Shown here piece after piece: positions 15,777-24,172 of a DNA stretch of 38,072 nucleotides. Made by a program: the position numbers and the translations under genes. Source of the stretch: an uncultured Hyphomicrobiales bacterium (GTDB lineage: Bacteria > Pseudomonadota > Alphaproteobacteria > Rhizobiales > Beijerinckiaceae). Each line of letters begins with the position of its first letter. Position 1 is the stretch's first letter. The stretch is from contig CAIKAR010000036.1 of the NCBI GenBank assembly GCA_903825465.1, forward strand, positions 1 through 38,072. The letters run 5' to 3'. Below the pieces are notes generated by a model. The model did no database searches, had not been told where the DNA came from, and saw only the letters and a list, made by a program, of their open reading frames with translations.

Positions 15777-17573
15777 ATGTCCTCTCAAAATCCGCGCCCC
15801 GGCGGCAAATACACGCGCGTTTTACACTTCGCCGCGCATTACTGGTGGCTGTCGCCCGGTTTGTTCTGCGGCGTCGCCATCGCGCGGGTGTGCTCAACGC
15901 TGGTCGATGTGGCGGTGCCGATCGCCTCGGGCAAGCTCGTCGACGCGGTGGCCTCGGGCGACCACGCCGATCCCTGGCCGGCGACGCGGGCGTTGCTGAT
16001 ATTGTTGTCGCTTGTCGCGTTGTTCCAGATGTCGCGGCAAACCGTGACGTTCCTGCTCAACCGCATGAGCGCGAGGGCGATCACCGCCATTGGCCGCGAC
16101 GCCTTCGCCAAGGTGCAGCGGTTTTCGGCGGAATGGCACGCGAATTCCTTCGCCGGGGCGACCGTGCGGAAGATCACGCGCGGCATGTCGGCCTTCGACA
16201 CGTTCACCGACACGCTCGCCTTCAACCTGGTGCCGGCGCTCATTGTCGTTGTCGGCGTGACCGCGACGTTCGTCTGGCGCTGGCCTGTTCTGGGCGCGGT
16301 GGTCGGGTTTTGCATCGTCTGCTTCATCGCGGTCAGCGTGTGCCTGTCGATTTTCTATGTGAGCCCCGCCAACCGCGCGGCGCGGGAGGTCGATTCGAAA
16401 ATGAGCGGCGTCATCGCCGATTCCGTTTCGGGCAACGCCACGGTCAAAACCTTCGCCGCCGAGGAGCGCGAGGACGCCCTGTTCGGAAGCGTCGCCCGCA
16501 CATGGGGCGAAAAATCGGTGATCTCCTGGGACCGCGCGGCGTGGACCGGTCTCGCTCAGAACTTCATGTTGATCGTCGTGCAAGCCGTGATGCTGGGCGT
16601 CGGCATCGCCTTGTGGAGCGGCGAAAGGGCGACGCCGGGAGACATCGCGAGCCTTATCGCGACGCAGTTCCTGTTGTCGGGCTATCTCCGCGACATCGCC
16701 CAGCAGGTCCGCCAGATCCAGCGCACCGTCAACGATATGGACGACGTGCTCGACTTCCGAGAGGCCGAGCCGGACGTGGCGGACGCGAGCGGATCCAAGC
16801 CCCTTGTTGTCGCGCGCGGAAAAATAGAATTCGACCGCGTGACGTTCCGCTACAAGGGCGCGCGGACGCCGGTGTTCGAGAATTTCTCCATTGTGATTCC
16901 CGCCGGCCAGCGCCTCGGCCTAGTGGGCGCCTCTGGCGCGGGAAAGTCGAGTTTCGTGAAGCTGATCCAGCGGCTTTACGACATCGATTCCGGCGAAATC
17001 CGCGTGGACGGCCAGAACATCGCGCGCGTCACGCAGCAGTCGCTGCGTCGGGCGATCGGCCTTGTGCCGCAAGATCCCATCCTGTTCCACCGCTCGCTCG
17101 CCGATAATATCGCCTATGGCAACCCCGAGGCGGAGGCGGGCGATATCGCGCGGGCGGCGCGGCAGGCGCACGCGGCGGATTTCATCGAAGGGCTCGCCAA
17201 GGGCTACGAAACGCTGGTGGGCGAGCGTGGCATAAAGCTCTCCGGCGGCGAGCGGCAGCGCGTCGCCATCGCGCGCGCGATATTGGCGGATTCGCCGATT
17301 CTGATTCTCGACGAGGCCACGTCGAGCCTCGATTCGCTGTCCGAACGCTATATCCGCTCGGCCATCGACCGCCTGTCGGCGAGCCGGACCACCATCGTTG
17401 TCGCGCATCGGCTTTCGACGATTCAGAAGCTCGACAGGATTCTGGTTTTCGACGGCGGCAAAATCGTCGAGGACGGAAGCCACGCCGATCTGTTGGCGCG
17501 GCCCGACGGCGTTTACAAGGCCCTGCTGGAAGCGCAGATCGGCGCGGGGGAAATCGCCGAAGCGGCGGAGTAG
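15777..17573 (+). CDS. ABC exporter half-transporter (fused membrane domain and ATPase)
   Basis: A 598-residue protein of the type I ABC exporter (MsbA/ABCB) class, working as a dimer in the inner membrane. Residues 1-320 form the membrane domain with about six helices; the coupling region shows DSKMSGVIADSVSGNATVKTF. The ATPase domain starts near 345 and has every motif: Walker A GASGAGKSS (384-392), Q-loop VPQDPILFHRSL, signature LSGGERQR (488-495), Walker B ILILDE (508-513, catalytic E513) and the switch histidine in VAHRLST (H544). The substrate is not evident; lipids, drugs or peptides are all possible. pdxJ follows after 62 bases on the same strand. Confidence 0.93.
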   Translation: MSSQNPRPGGKYTRVLHFAAHYWWLSPGLFCGVAIARVCSTLVDVAVPIASGKLVDAVASGDHADPWPATRALLILLSLVALFQMSRQTVTFLLNRMSARAITAIGRDAFAKVQRFSAEWHANSFAGATVRKITRGMSAFDTFTDTLAFNLVPALIVVVGVTATFVWRWPVLGAVVGFCIVCFIAVSVCLSIFYVSPANRAAREVDSKMSGVIADSVSGNATVKTFAAEEREDALFGSVARTWGEKSVISWDRAAWTGLAQNFMLIVVQAVMLGVGIALWSGERATPGDIASLIATQFLLSGYLRDIAQQVRQIQRTVNDMDDVLDFREAEPDVADASGSKPLVVARGKIEFDRVTFRYKGARTPVFENFSIVIPAGQRLGLVGASGAGKSSFVKLIQRLYDIDSGEIRVDGQNIARVTQQSLRRAIGLVPQDPILFHRSLADNIAYGNPEAEAGDIARAARQAHAADFIEGLAKGYETLVGERGIKLSGGERQRVAIARAILADSPILILDEATSSLDSLSERYIRSAIDRLSASRTTIVVAHRLSTIQKLDRILVFDGGKIVEDGSHADLLARPDGVYKALLEAQIGAGEIAEAAE

Positions 17574-17635
17574 TTTTGCCCGCGGCGCGCGTTTGCCGCT
17601 ATGGTTGAACGCGAATCTGAAACCGGGTTTCGACG

Positions 17636-18400
17636 ATGACAGCCCCCAAACTGCGCCTTGGCGTCAACATCGACCACGTCGCCACCGTGCGCAACGCGCG
17701 CGGCGGGGCGCTGCCCGATCCCACGCGGGCGGCGCTGATGGCGATCGAGGCTGGCGCCGACGGAATCACCGCCCATCTGCGCGAAGACCGCCGCCACATT
17801 CGCGACGACGACATGGCGCGGTTGAAGGCGGCGATCTCGAAACCGTTGAATTTCGAAATGGCGGCGACCGAGCAGATGCTCGACATCGCGCTGCGCATAA
17901 AGCCGCGCGCGGTGTGCCTGGTGCCTGAGAAGCGCACCGAGCGGACGACCGAGGGCGGGCTCGACGTTGTCGGCGGCCACAATCATCTCGCGCCGTTTGT
18001 TTCGGAACTGACGCGGGCGGGCATTCGCGTGTCGATGTTCATCGAAGCCGCCGGCGAGGCGCTTGAAGCGTCCAAATCGGTCGGCGCGCCCGTGGTCGAA
18101 CTGCACACCGGCGCGTGGTGCCACGCGCGCGAGATCGGCGACGCGGCGCTGGCGGAGCGCGAGTTCGAGCGCATTCGCGCCGCCGCCGCGACCGCGCGCG
18201 CATTGGGCCTCGAATGCCACGCGGGCCACGGACTCGACTTCGACACCGCCCGCCAAATTTCGGGGTTGCCGGAAATCGTCGAACTCAACATAGGGCACTT
18301 TTTGGTGGGCGAAGCCGTGTTTATCGGGCTGGACGCGGCGGTGCGCCGGATGCGCGCCGCCATGGACGAAGGCCGCCGCGCCGCGGGCGTAAAGGCATGA
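17636..18400 (+). CDS. pdxJ: Pyridoxine 5'-phosphate synthase
   Basis: A 254-residue TIM-barrel enzyme that condenses 1-deoxyxylulose 5-phosphate with 3-amino-2-oxopropyl phosphate to make pyridoxine 5'-phosphate, the last ring-forming step of the DXP-dependent vitamin B6 pathway. Recognisable blocks are [79 protein letters not shown] and [17 protein letters not shown], which carry the catalytic glutamate and histidines and the phosphate sites. The TGA overlaps the acpS ATG as ATGA, a coupling found in many alphaproteobacteria. It contributes to a block of core metabolic and processing genes running to era. Confidence 0.97.
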   Translation: MTAPKLRLGVNIDHVATVRNARGGALPDPTRAALMAIEAGADGITAHLREDRRHIRDDDMARLKAAISKPLNFEMAATEQMLDIALRIKPRAVCLVPEKRTERTTEGGLDVVGGHNHLAPFVSELTRAGIRVSMFIEAAGEALEASKSVGAPVVELHTGAWCHAREIGDAALAEREFERIRAAAATARALGLECHAGHGLDFDTARQISGLPEIVELNIGHFLVGEAVFIGLDAAVRRMRAAMDEGRRAAGVKA

Positions 18401-18795
18401 TCATCGGCATTGGCTCCGATCTCTGCGACATCAGGCGCATCGAGGACACGCTGAGCCGTTTCGATCAGCGCTTTCTCCAGCGTTGCTTCACCGAAACCGA
18501 GCAAAAGCGCTCCGACGGGCGGGCTGGCAGGGCGGAATCCTACGCCAAGCGGTTCGCCGCCAAGGAGGCCTGCGCCAAAGCGCTTGGCACGGGCCTTCGC
18601 CACGGCGTGTTCTGGCGCGACATGGGCGTGGCGAACCTGCCCTCCGGCCAACCAACCATGGCCTTGACCGGCGGGGCGGCGGCGCGGCTGGCGAAAATTT
18701 TGCCGGCGGGCCACGTCGCCCGCATCCATCTCACCATCACGGACGAGCCGCCGCTGGCCCAGGCGTTTGTTGTGATCGAAGCGGTGCCGATCTGA
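18397..18795 (+). CDS. acpS: Holo-[acyl-carrier-protein] synthase
   Basis: A 132-residue phosphopantetheinyl transferase that moves 4'-phosphopantetheine from coenzyme A onto the serine of apo-ACP, needed for fatty acid synthesis. The start is fixed by the ATGA overlap with pdxJ. The two family signatures are [13 protein letters not shown] (metal ligand D8) and [13 protein letters not shown] (E57 as the second ligand, K56 beside it). Length is typical for the trimeric AcpS type. A 121-base gap with a probable promoter separates it from lepB. Confidence 0.96.
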   Translation: MIIGIGSDLCDIRRIEDTLSRFDQRFLQRCFTETEQKRSDGRAGRAESYAKRFAAKEACAKALGTGLRHGVFWRDMGVANLPSGQPTMALTGGAAARLAKILPAGHVARIHLTITDEPPLAQAFVVIEAVPI

Positions 18796-18843
18796 GAGGC
18801 CGCGGCAACGCCACAATTTTCGGCGATCGGGGTTGTCGGACGT

Positions 18844-18872
18844 TTGCGCCTCGCGCCTGCCGCGTTTATATG
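18844..18872 (+). promoter_or_regulatory. Predicted sigma-70-type promoter for lepB-rnc-era
   Basis: TTGCGC (18844-18849) and TATATG (18867-18872) are separated by 17 bases in the acpS-lepB gap. Each matches four of six consensus bases. The start of transcription would be near 18879, giving a leader of about 38 bases with GAGGAT as ribosome-binding site before the lepB ATG. Confidence 0.45.
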
Positions 18873-18916
18873 CGGACTGACAACGTCTCGGTCGCGGCGA
18901 CCTTCGAGGATCACAC

Positions 18917-19708
18917 ATGAGCGAACCCATGGGGCTCGATTCCAAGTCCCAGCCAATCAAGAAGGCCAAGGAAGAAGGGCTCGGCGAGACCATCAAGGTT
19001 ATCGTCCAGGCGTTGCTGATCGCGCTGGTGGTTCGGACGCTGCTGTTCCAGCCGTTCAACATTCCCTCGGGGTCGCTCATTCCAACGCTGCTGATTGGCG
19101 ATTACCTGTTCGTGTCGAAATATTCCTACGGTTATTCGAAGTTTTCCATGCCGTTCGCGCCGCCGCTGTTTTCCGGCCGGATATGGGGCGCCTCGCCCAA
19201 GCGCGGCGACATCGCCGTGTTCAAGCTGCCGCGCGACGGCGAGACCGACTATATCAAGCGCGTGATCGGCCTGCCCGGCGACAAGATTCAAATGATCGAG
19301 GGGCGGCTGTACATCAACGGCGAAATCGTTCCGCGCGAAGCGGATAAAAAGGTGAAGACCGCCGACGCGTATGGCGTCGAGACCGAGGTGCCAACCTACA
19401 TCGAGACGCTGCCGGGCGGCGTGAAGCATCAGATTATCGAGATTCAGGGCGACAATGGCTATCTCGACAGCACCAAAGTCTTCGAGGTGCCGCAGGGCGA
19501 TTATTTCATGATGGGCGACAACCGTGACAATTCGACGGATTCGCGCGTGCCGCCGGATCAGGGCGGCGTCGGCTTTGTGCCATTCGAGAATTTCGTCGGC
19601 CGCGCCGAAGTGATCTTTTTTTCAGTCAGGGACGGCGAGGCGGCCTGGCAATTCTGGAAATGGCCCTGGACGGTGCGCTGGAACCGATTGTTCCAGCCCG
19701 TCCGCTGA
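18917..19708 (+). CDS. lepB: Signal peptidase I
   Basis: A 263-residue membrane-anchored serine protease that cleaves signal peptides of exported proteins at the outer face of the inner membrane. One hydrophobic anchor lies at residues 26-44. The catalytic serine motif reads IPSGSLIPTLLIGD with nucleophile S53; the residue after it is Leu where the commonest form has Met. The catalytic lysine is K114 in DYIKRVIGLPGDK, and box E is MGDNRDNSTDSR. Ribosome-binding site GAGGAT supports the start. The last 49 bases overlap the start of rnc in another frame, which is usual for this pair in the group. Confidence 0.96.
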   Translation: MSEPMGLDSKSQPIKKAKEEGLGETIKVIVQALLIALVVRTLLFQPFNIPSGSLIPTLLIGDYLFVSKYSYGYSKFSMPFAPPLFSGRIWGASPKRGDIAVFKLPRDGETDYIKRVIGLPGDKIQMIEGRLYINGEIVPREADKKVKTADAYGVETEVPTYIETLPGGVKHQIIEIQGDNGYLDSTKVFEVPQGDYFMMGDNRDNSTDSRVPPDQGGVGFVPFENFVGRAEVIFFSVRDGEAAWQFWKWPWTVRWNRLFQPVR

Positions 19709-20451
19709 CGACGACATTGTCGGGGAAGCCGGATATCGCGGCGCTTGAAAGCAGGATTGGCCACACCTTCGCGCAATCTGGACTGCTGGCGCGGGCGCTG
19801 ACCCATGTCAGCGCGGACAAGCTGCGGAGCCGCGTCGACAGCTACCAACGGCTGGAGTTTCTCGGCGATCGGGTGCTCGGCCTGACCATCGCAGAAATGC
19901 TTTACGAGCTTTTTCCGGGCGCCGAGGAGGGCGAGCTGTCGCGCCGGTTTTCGGCGCTGGTGCGGAAGGAAACCTGCGCCGAGGTCGCGCGCGGTTGGGA
20001 CGTGGGGCCGCATCTCGCGCTGGGCCGCGGCGAAAAGGCGAGCGCGCGGGACAGCGCCGGCGTGTTGGGCGATGTCTGCGAATCCATCCTCGGCGCGGTG
20101 TTTCTCGACGCGGGTTTCGACACGGCGCGCGACCTTGTGCGCCGCGCCTTTGGCGATCGCCTGAACGCGCCCGGCGTCATCCTCGACCCCAAAACCGCGT
20201 TGCAGGAATGGGCGCAGGGCGCTGGGCGCGCGCCGCCTTCCTACCGCGAGGTTTCGCGCGGCGGCCCGGCCCACAAGCCCGTGTTCGTCATCGCGGTGGA
20301 TGTGGAAGGCTTCGATGGCGCGACCGCCGAGGGATCGTCGAAGCGCATGGGAGAGCAGGCGGCGGCGGCCCTGTTCGCTGAAAAACACAATCTGGCGATC
20401 GCGGCGCGGCGCGCGGCGGTTGCGCCAAATAAATCCGGGGTGGGCGCATGA
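19660..20451 (+). CDS. rnc: Ribonuclease III
   Basis: A 263-residue double-strand-specific endoribonuclease for rRNA and mRNA processing. The RNase III domain shows YQRLEFLGDRVLGL (62-75) with the first acidic pair, and GDVCESILGAVFLDAG with the second catalytic Asp and Glu (D138, E141). A double-stranded RNA-binding domain covers about 176-245 (DPKTALQEWAQ to AAAALFAEK). The ATG at 19660 lies inside the end of lepB, with a 49-base overlap; a downstream TTG start would remove the overlap but no ribosome-binding site favours it. The TGA overlaps the era ATG (ATGA at 20448-20451). Confidence 0.96.
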   Translation: MALDGALEPIVPARPLTTTLSGKPDIAALESRIGHTFAQSGLLARALTHVSADKLRSRVDSYQRLEFLGDRVLGLTIAEMLYELFPGAEEGELSRRFSALVRKETCAEVARGWDVGPHLALGRGEKASARDSAGVLGDVCESILGAVFLDAGFDTARDLVRRAFGDRLNAPGVILDPKTALQEWAQGAGRAPPSYREVSRGGPAHKPVFVIAVDVEGFDGATAEGSSKRMGEQAAAALFAEKHNLAIAARRAAVAPNKSGVGA

Positions 20452-21359
20452 ACGACGTTTCCGGCTCGTCGCGGTGTGGGTTTGTCGCGCTGGTGGGCGC
20501 GCCGAACGCGGGTAAATCGACGCTGGTCAACGCGCTGGTTGGCGCGAAGGTTTCGATTGTGTCCCGGAAGTCGCAGACGACGCGCTCGCTGGTGCGCGGT
20601 ATCGCGCTGGTCGGCGAGGCGCAAATCGTCTTCATCGACACGCCCGGCATTTTCGCGCCGCGGCGCAGGCTGGATCGAGCCATGGTGACGAGCGCGTGGG
20701 GCGGCGCCGGCGACGCCGAGGTCATCTGCGTGCTGGTCGACGCGCGCCGCGGGGTGACCGAGGAAGTCGAGGCGATCGTCGCCAAGCTCGCCGAGCTAAA
20801 GCGTCCCCAGGCGTTGATCATCAACAAGATCGATCTTGTCGAGAAGGAAAAGCTGCTGGAACTGACGGAGGCGTTGAACAAGCTCGGCGCGTTCGTCGAC
20901 ACGTTCATGATCTCGGCGCTGAAAAGCCTCGGATTGAAACATCTTTTGAGCGCGCTCGCCGCGCGCATGCCCGCCGGGCCATGGCTGTATCCGGAAGATC
21001 AGGTGATGGACGCGCCATTGCGCTCGCTCGCCGCCGAAATCACGCGCGAGAAGATTCTGGAGCGCCTGCACGACGAGTTGCCCTACGACATCACGGTCGA
21101 GACCGATCAGTGGAAACAACTGCCCGATGGCTCGGCGCGCATCGAGCAAACCATTTTCGTCGCCCGCGAAAGCCAGAAGAAGATCGTCATTGGCGAGGGC
21201 GGGCGGATGTTGAAGTCCATCGGCCAATCGGCGCGACGGGACATCGCGGAGGCCGCGGAGTCGAAGGCGCACCTTTTCCTTTTCGTGAAGGTGCGGGAGA
21301 ACTGGGCCGACGATCCCGAGCGCTATCGCGCGATGGGGCTTGAGTTTCCGCGGGAATGA
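20448..21359 (+). CDS. era: GTPase Era
   Basis: A 303-residue GTPase that helps assemble the 30S ribosomal subunit by binding the 3' end of 16S rRNA. GTPase motifs are G1 GAPNAGKS (17-24), a threonine-containing G2 (SQTTRS), G3 DTPG (64-67), G4 NKID (126-129) and a G5 near ISALKSLG. The C-terminal KH domain contains IVIGEGGRMLKSIGQSARRD, where the usual GKGG-like turn reads GEGG. The ATGA overlap with rnc couples the two, matching their shared role in rRNA maturation. A DUF1737 gene follows after 19 bases. Confidence 0.96.
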   Translation: MNDVSGSSRCGFVALVGAPNAGKSTLVNALVGAKVSIVSRKSQTTRSLVRGIALVGEAQIVFIDTPGIFAPRRRLDRAMVTSAWGGAGDAEVICVLVDARRGVTEEVEAIVAKLAELKRPQALIINKIDLVEKEKLLELTEALNKLGAFVDTFMISALKSLGLKHLLSALAARMPAGPWLYPEDQVMDAPLRSLAAEITREKILERLHDELPYDITVETDQWKQLPDGSARIEQTIFVARESQKKIVIGEGGRMLKSIGQSARRDIAEAAESKAHLFLFVKVRENWADDPERYRAMGLEFPRE

Positions 21360-21378
21360 CCAAAGGCAGGAGAAACCC

Positions 21379-21618
21379 ATGGCGCATTCGCCGTTGAGCA
21401 CGCGCAAGCGGTCCACCGTTTACCGCTATTTGACCGGCGTCGACGATTCCAGCTTCTGCCACCGCGTCAGCGAAGCGTTGAGCAAGGGCTGGCTTCTCTA
21501 CGGCTCGCCGACATTGACGTTCGACAGCGCGAAGGGCCGCGTCGTTTGCGGGCAGGCCATCACGAAGGATTTAGAGGATATCGAATACAGCGCCGACATG
21601 AAGCTGGGCGATCTGTAG
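21379..21618 (+). CDS. DUF1737 domain small protein
   Basis: A 79-residue cytoplasmic protein. The ATG at 21379 has GGCAGGAG upstream; an in-frame start at 21340 would overlap era and is less likely. The sequence contains the DUF1737 pattern: YRYLTGVDDSSFCHRVSEAL, then KGWLLYGSPTLTFDS and VVCGQAI. The family has no known function and is common as a single-domain protein in alphaproteobacteria. Spacing of 19 bases suggests cotranscription with era. It converges on popZ with 69 bases between the stops. Confidence 0.85.
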   Translation: MAHSPLSTRKRSTVYRYLTGVDDSSFCHRVSEALSKGWLLYGSPTLTFDSAKGRVVCGQAITKDLEDIEYSADMKLGDL

Positions 21619-21687
21619 TTCGCGATTGGCGCGCCGACAATCCGCGGGTTCGACTTCGCCAGCTCCGGCGTGGTCCGTTGACGATTG

Positions 21688-22470
21688 TCAGCGGCCGCCG
21701 CGCGCGACCCGCTCGATTTCCTGGCGCACAAGCCGCTCGACAATCCCCGGCAGATTGTCGTCGAGCCATTGTTTCAGCATGGGGCGCAGCATTTCCCGCG
21801 TCGCTTCTTCGACCATGCCCTGGTTTTGCAAAATCATCGTGGTCGCCAGGGCGTTGAACGCCGACGACACCGAATCGCCGATCGCGGGCGAGAGCAGTGG
21901 AGCGGAGTCCGCGCCATGCGCCACCTGGCGGGGCGCCGGCTCGGGCGCTTCGACCGCGGCCTTTGGCGGCTCGGGGCGCGTCGCGGCTTCGACACGGAGC
22001 GGGGGTTTAGGCGTTTCGAAGCGGGGCGCGGATTTCACCGGCTCGTTGACCGGCGCCTCGCGTGGCGCCTCCACGCGTGGACGCGCGGCGCGCGGCGGCG
22101 GCGCGATCTCGGGCTCCGGCTCGATTGTGGCTGGGGCCTCGACCTTTGGCGCGGTGAAATGGACGCGCGGGGCGGTTTCGACGGTTGCCGACGCTTGCGC
22201 CGCGTCCGCTTCCCGCGTCGCGACCGGCGGGGGAACCACGGCGGGCGTCGCGGACTCGGCGACAGGCGCGGGCGGCCGCGTGATCGGCAACAATTGATCG
22301 TCGGCTATGATGCGTCGAATCGAGGCGAGGATTTCCTCCATCGACGGCTCGTGCGCGCGTTGTTCGGCGCTTGTGGCCTCGGACAGCCGTTGATTGGCGG
22401 TTGTAAAAGAGTTCATGCCCGGAGTTTCCGTGTCGCCGCCACGGCCGAATCGTTCAACGCGATCCGACAT
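21688..22470 (-). CDS. popZ: Polar organizing protein PopZ (DUF2497)
   Basis: A 260-residue protein from the ATG at 22470, or 242 from the ATG at 22416; neither has a good ribosome-binding site, and most relatives have short N-termini. The architecture is that of PopZ: an N-terminal helix EPSMEEILASIRRIIADD that recruits client proteins, a long Pro/Glu/Ala-rich disordered linker of about 130 residues, and C-terminal helices ending MLKQWLDDNLPGIVERLVRQ that drive self-assembly. PopZ builds condensates at the cell pole and anchors the centromere complex. It lies 73 bases after the second TolC gene on the same strand, matching the conserved TolC-DUF2497-ValS neighbourhood. Confidence 0.92.
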   Translation of the reverse strand: MSDRVERFGRGGDTETPGMNSFTTANQRLSEATSAEQRAHEPSMEEILASIRRIIADDQLLPITRPPAPVAESATPAVVPPPVATREADAAQASATVETAPRVHFTAPKVEAPATIEPEPEIAPPPRAARPRVEAPREAPVNEPVKSAPRFETPKPPLRVEAATRPEPPKAAVEAPEPAPRQVAHGADSAPLLSPAIGDSVSSAFNALATTMILQNQGMVEEATREMLRPMLKQWLDDNLPGIVERLVRQEIERVARGGR

Positions 22471-22543
22471 GCGGTTTTACTCTGAAGGAGCAAGCCGCTC
22501 ACGGCAAGCGGGCGGCCTCGATGGCGCTGTGGATAGCGCGAAA

Positions 22544-23968
22544 CTATTTGCCGTCGGGCGTTCTCAAGCCGAACGCCTTGTCCTTGACCTGATCAAGATG
22601 GTCGCGCGGGTCGATTGTCGCGACCGCCAAACCAAGGCCGCCCGCCGACAGCCGGCCCATGGCGGCGAGGACGTTGTATGTTTGCACGACCTGGTCGCGC
22701 TGCGCGGAGACGAGGTTGGTGCGCGAAATCAGAAGGGTCTGCTGCGCGTTGAGAACATCGAGCGTCGTGCGCTGGCCGACCTTCGCCTCTTGCCGCACGC
22801 CGTCGAGCGCGGCTTCGTTGGCGCGGATCTGAGCCTGAAACGAACGGATATTCGCCCGCGTGCTGCGCAATCCCGCCCAGGCGGCGACCACCTCCTGCCG
22901 AATGGTCTCGCGTTGCAGATCCGCCTGCAATGTGGCTTGCGACAATTGTTCCTTGGCCTGCCGGATGTTCGAGTAGGTCAGGCCGCCGTCGTAGATCGGC
23001 ACGTTGAGGGTTCCCATCGCGCCGTAGTTGAAAGTTTGCTCTTTGGGCGTGCTCTGCGCGTCCCAGGACTGCGCCACGCTGCCTTGCACCTGCACGGTCG
23101 GGTAGAGCGAGCCTTCCTGCACCTTGACGTTGAGCGCGGCGGCGTCGGCGGCGTGCAGCGCGGCTTGAATCAACGGGTGTTCCCGCTGGGCGTAGGCGAT
23201 CGCTTCGTCGAGCGTGGCGGGCAACAGCCGGTCGGGGGGCTGCGCGGGGTCGAGGTTCCTGGGCGGCGCGCCGATCAATTGGCTGTATGTCGCGAGGCTC
23301 GCCTGCAGGTTGCCTTGCGCGGTTGACGCGACGGCTTCGCCCTGCGAGACGGCCGCTTCGGATTGCGACACGTCGGTGCGCGTGATTTCGCCGAATTTGA
23401 AGCGCGCCTGGCTCTGGCTCAATTGCTCCCGCAACACATGCAGGTTGCTTTGGTCGAGCGCCAGCAAAGCGGTGTCTCGCAGCACATCCATATAGGCGGT
23501 GGCGGCGGCGTTCAGCACCATGAGTTCGGACAGGCGCGACTGCTCATGCGAGGAGAGGGCCGTCGATTCCGCCTGCCGCACGGAGTTGATCGCGCGGTTG
23601 CCGTTGTACAGCGTCTGGGTGATGGTTAGACCGGCGTTGCGCGGATAAGTCTGGTTTTTCAACACGTAGGCGGGCAAGCCGAACAGCGGATTCGCGGGGC
23701 TTTGGACCCGGTTGTTGAAGATTCCGGCGCTCGCGGTCGCGGAAATCGTCGGACGAAGCGCGGAAGCCGCTCTCGGCACGTTTTCGTCGGCGGCCCTGCT
23801 GGCGGCGCGCTGCTGGCCAAGATCCGGGCTGAACACATACGCCTTGCCCAGCGCCCCCAAAATGGTTTCAGCGCGGGCGTCGGAAACAATCGCCGGGCCG
23901 ATCGCGGCTCCCGCCAATCCCATCAACGCATATGCACGACCGAAACGCCAACGCATTGTCCGCCTCAT
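22544..23968 (-). CDS. TolC-family outer membrane efflux protein, downstream copy
   Basis: A 474-residue outer membrane channel of the type I secretion/efflux TolC family. A signal peptide covers about residues 1-33 (ALMGLAGAAIGPAIVSDARA-E). The family repeats are plain: TILGALGKAYVFSPDLGQQR, LTITQTLYNGNRAINSVRQAES, then in the second half VPIYDGGLTYSNIRQAKEQL and VGQRTTLDVLNAQQTLL. It ends DQVKDKAFGLRTPDGK, nearly the same as the neighbouring copy. The ATG at 23968 is used; an ATG four codons later, preceded by AGGCGG, is also possible. The two TolC genes are separated by about 200 bases. No inner membrane pump or adaptor gene is in the window. Confidence 0.92.
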   Translation of the reverse strand: MRRTMRWRFGRAYALMGLAGAAIGPAIVSDARAETILGALGKAYVFSPDLGQQRAASRAADENVPRAASALRPTISATASAGIFNNRVQSPANPLFGLPAYVLKNQTYPRNAGLTITQTLYNGNRAINSVRQAESTALSSHEQSRLSELMVLNAAATAYMDVLRDTALLALDQSNLHVLREQLSQSQARFKFGEITRTDVSQSEAAVSQGEAVASTAQGNLQASLATYSQLIGAPPRNLDPAQPPDRLLPATLDEAIAYAQREHPLIQAALHAADAAALNVKVQEGSLYPTVQVQGSVAQSWDAQSTPKEQTFNYGAMGTLNVPIYDGGLTYSNIRQAKEQLSQATLQADLQRETIRQEVVAAWAGLRSTRANIRSFQAQIRANEAALDGVRQEAKVGQRTTLDVLNAQQTLLISRTNLVSAQRDQVVQTYNVLAAMGRLSAGGLGLAVATIDPRDHLDQVKDKAFGLRTPDGK

Positions 23969-24172
23969 ACCTGCCTACGCGTCAGACGACGACCACGCTA
24001 TCGAACAAACCGACGCGTCCGATCATACGTCAACCATCATGACGATCCCGCGCGTTTGACGCAAGACAATCCCCCATGATCGACGTTTATTGTTTGGATA
24101 ACTCGAACCCTCGATCAACGCCGGCCCGCAAGCGACGTCAAGCCGGGCGAAAAAGGCGCGTCGACGCGGTCT

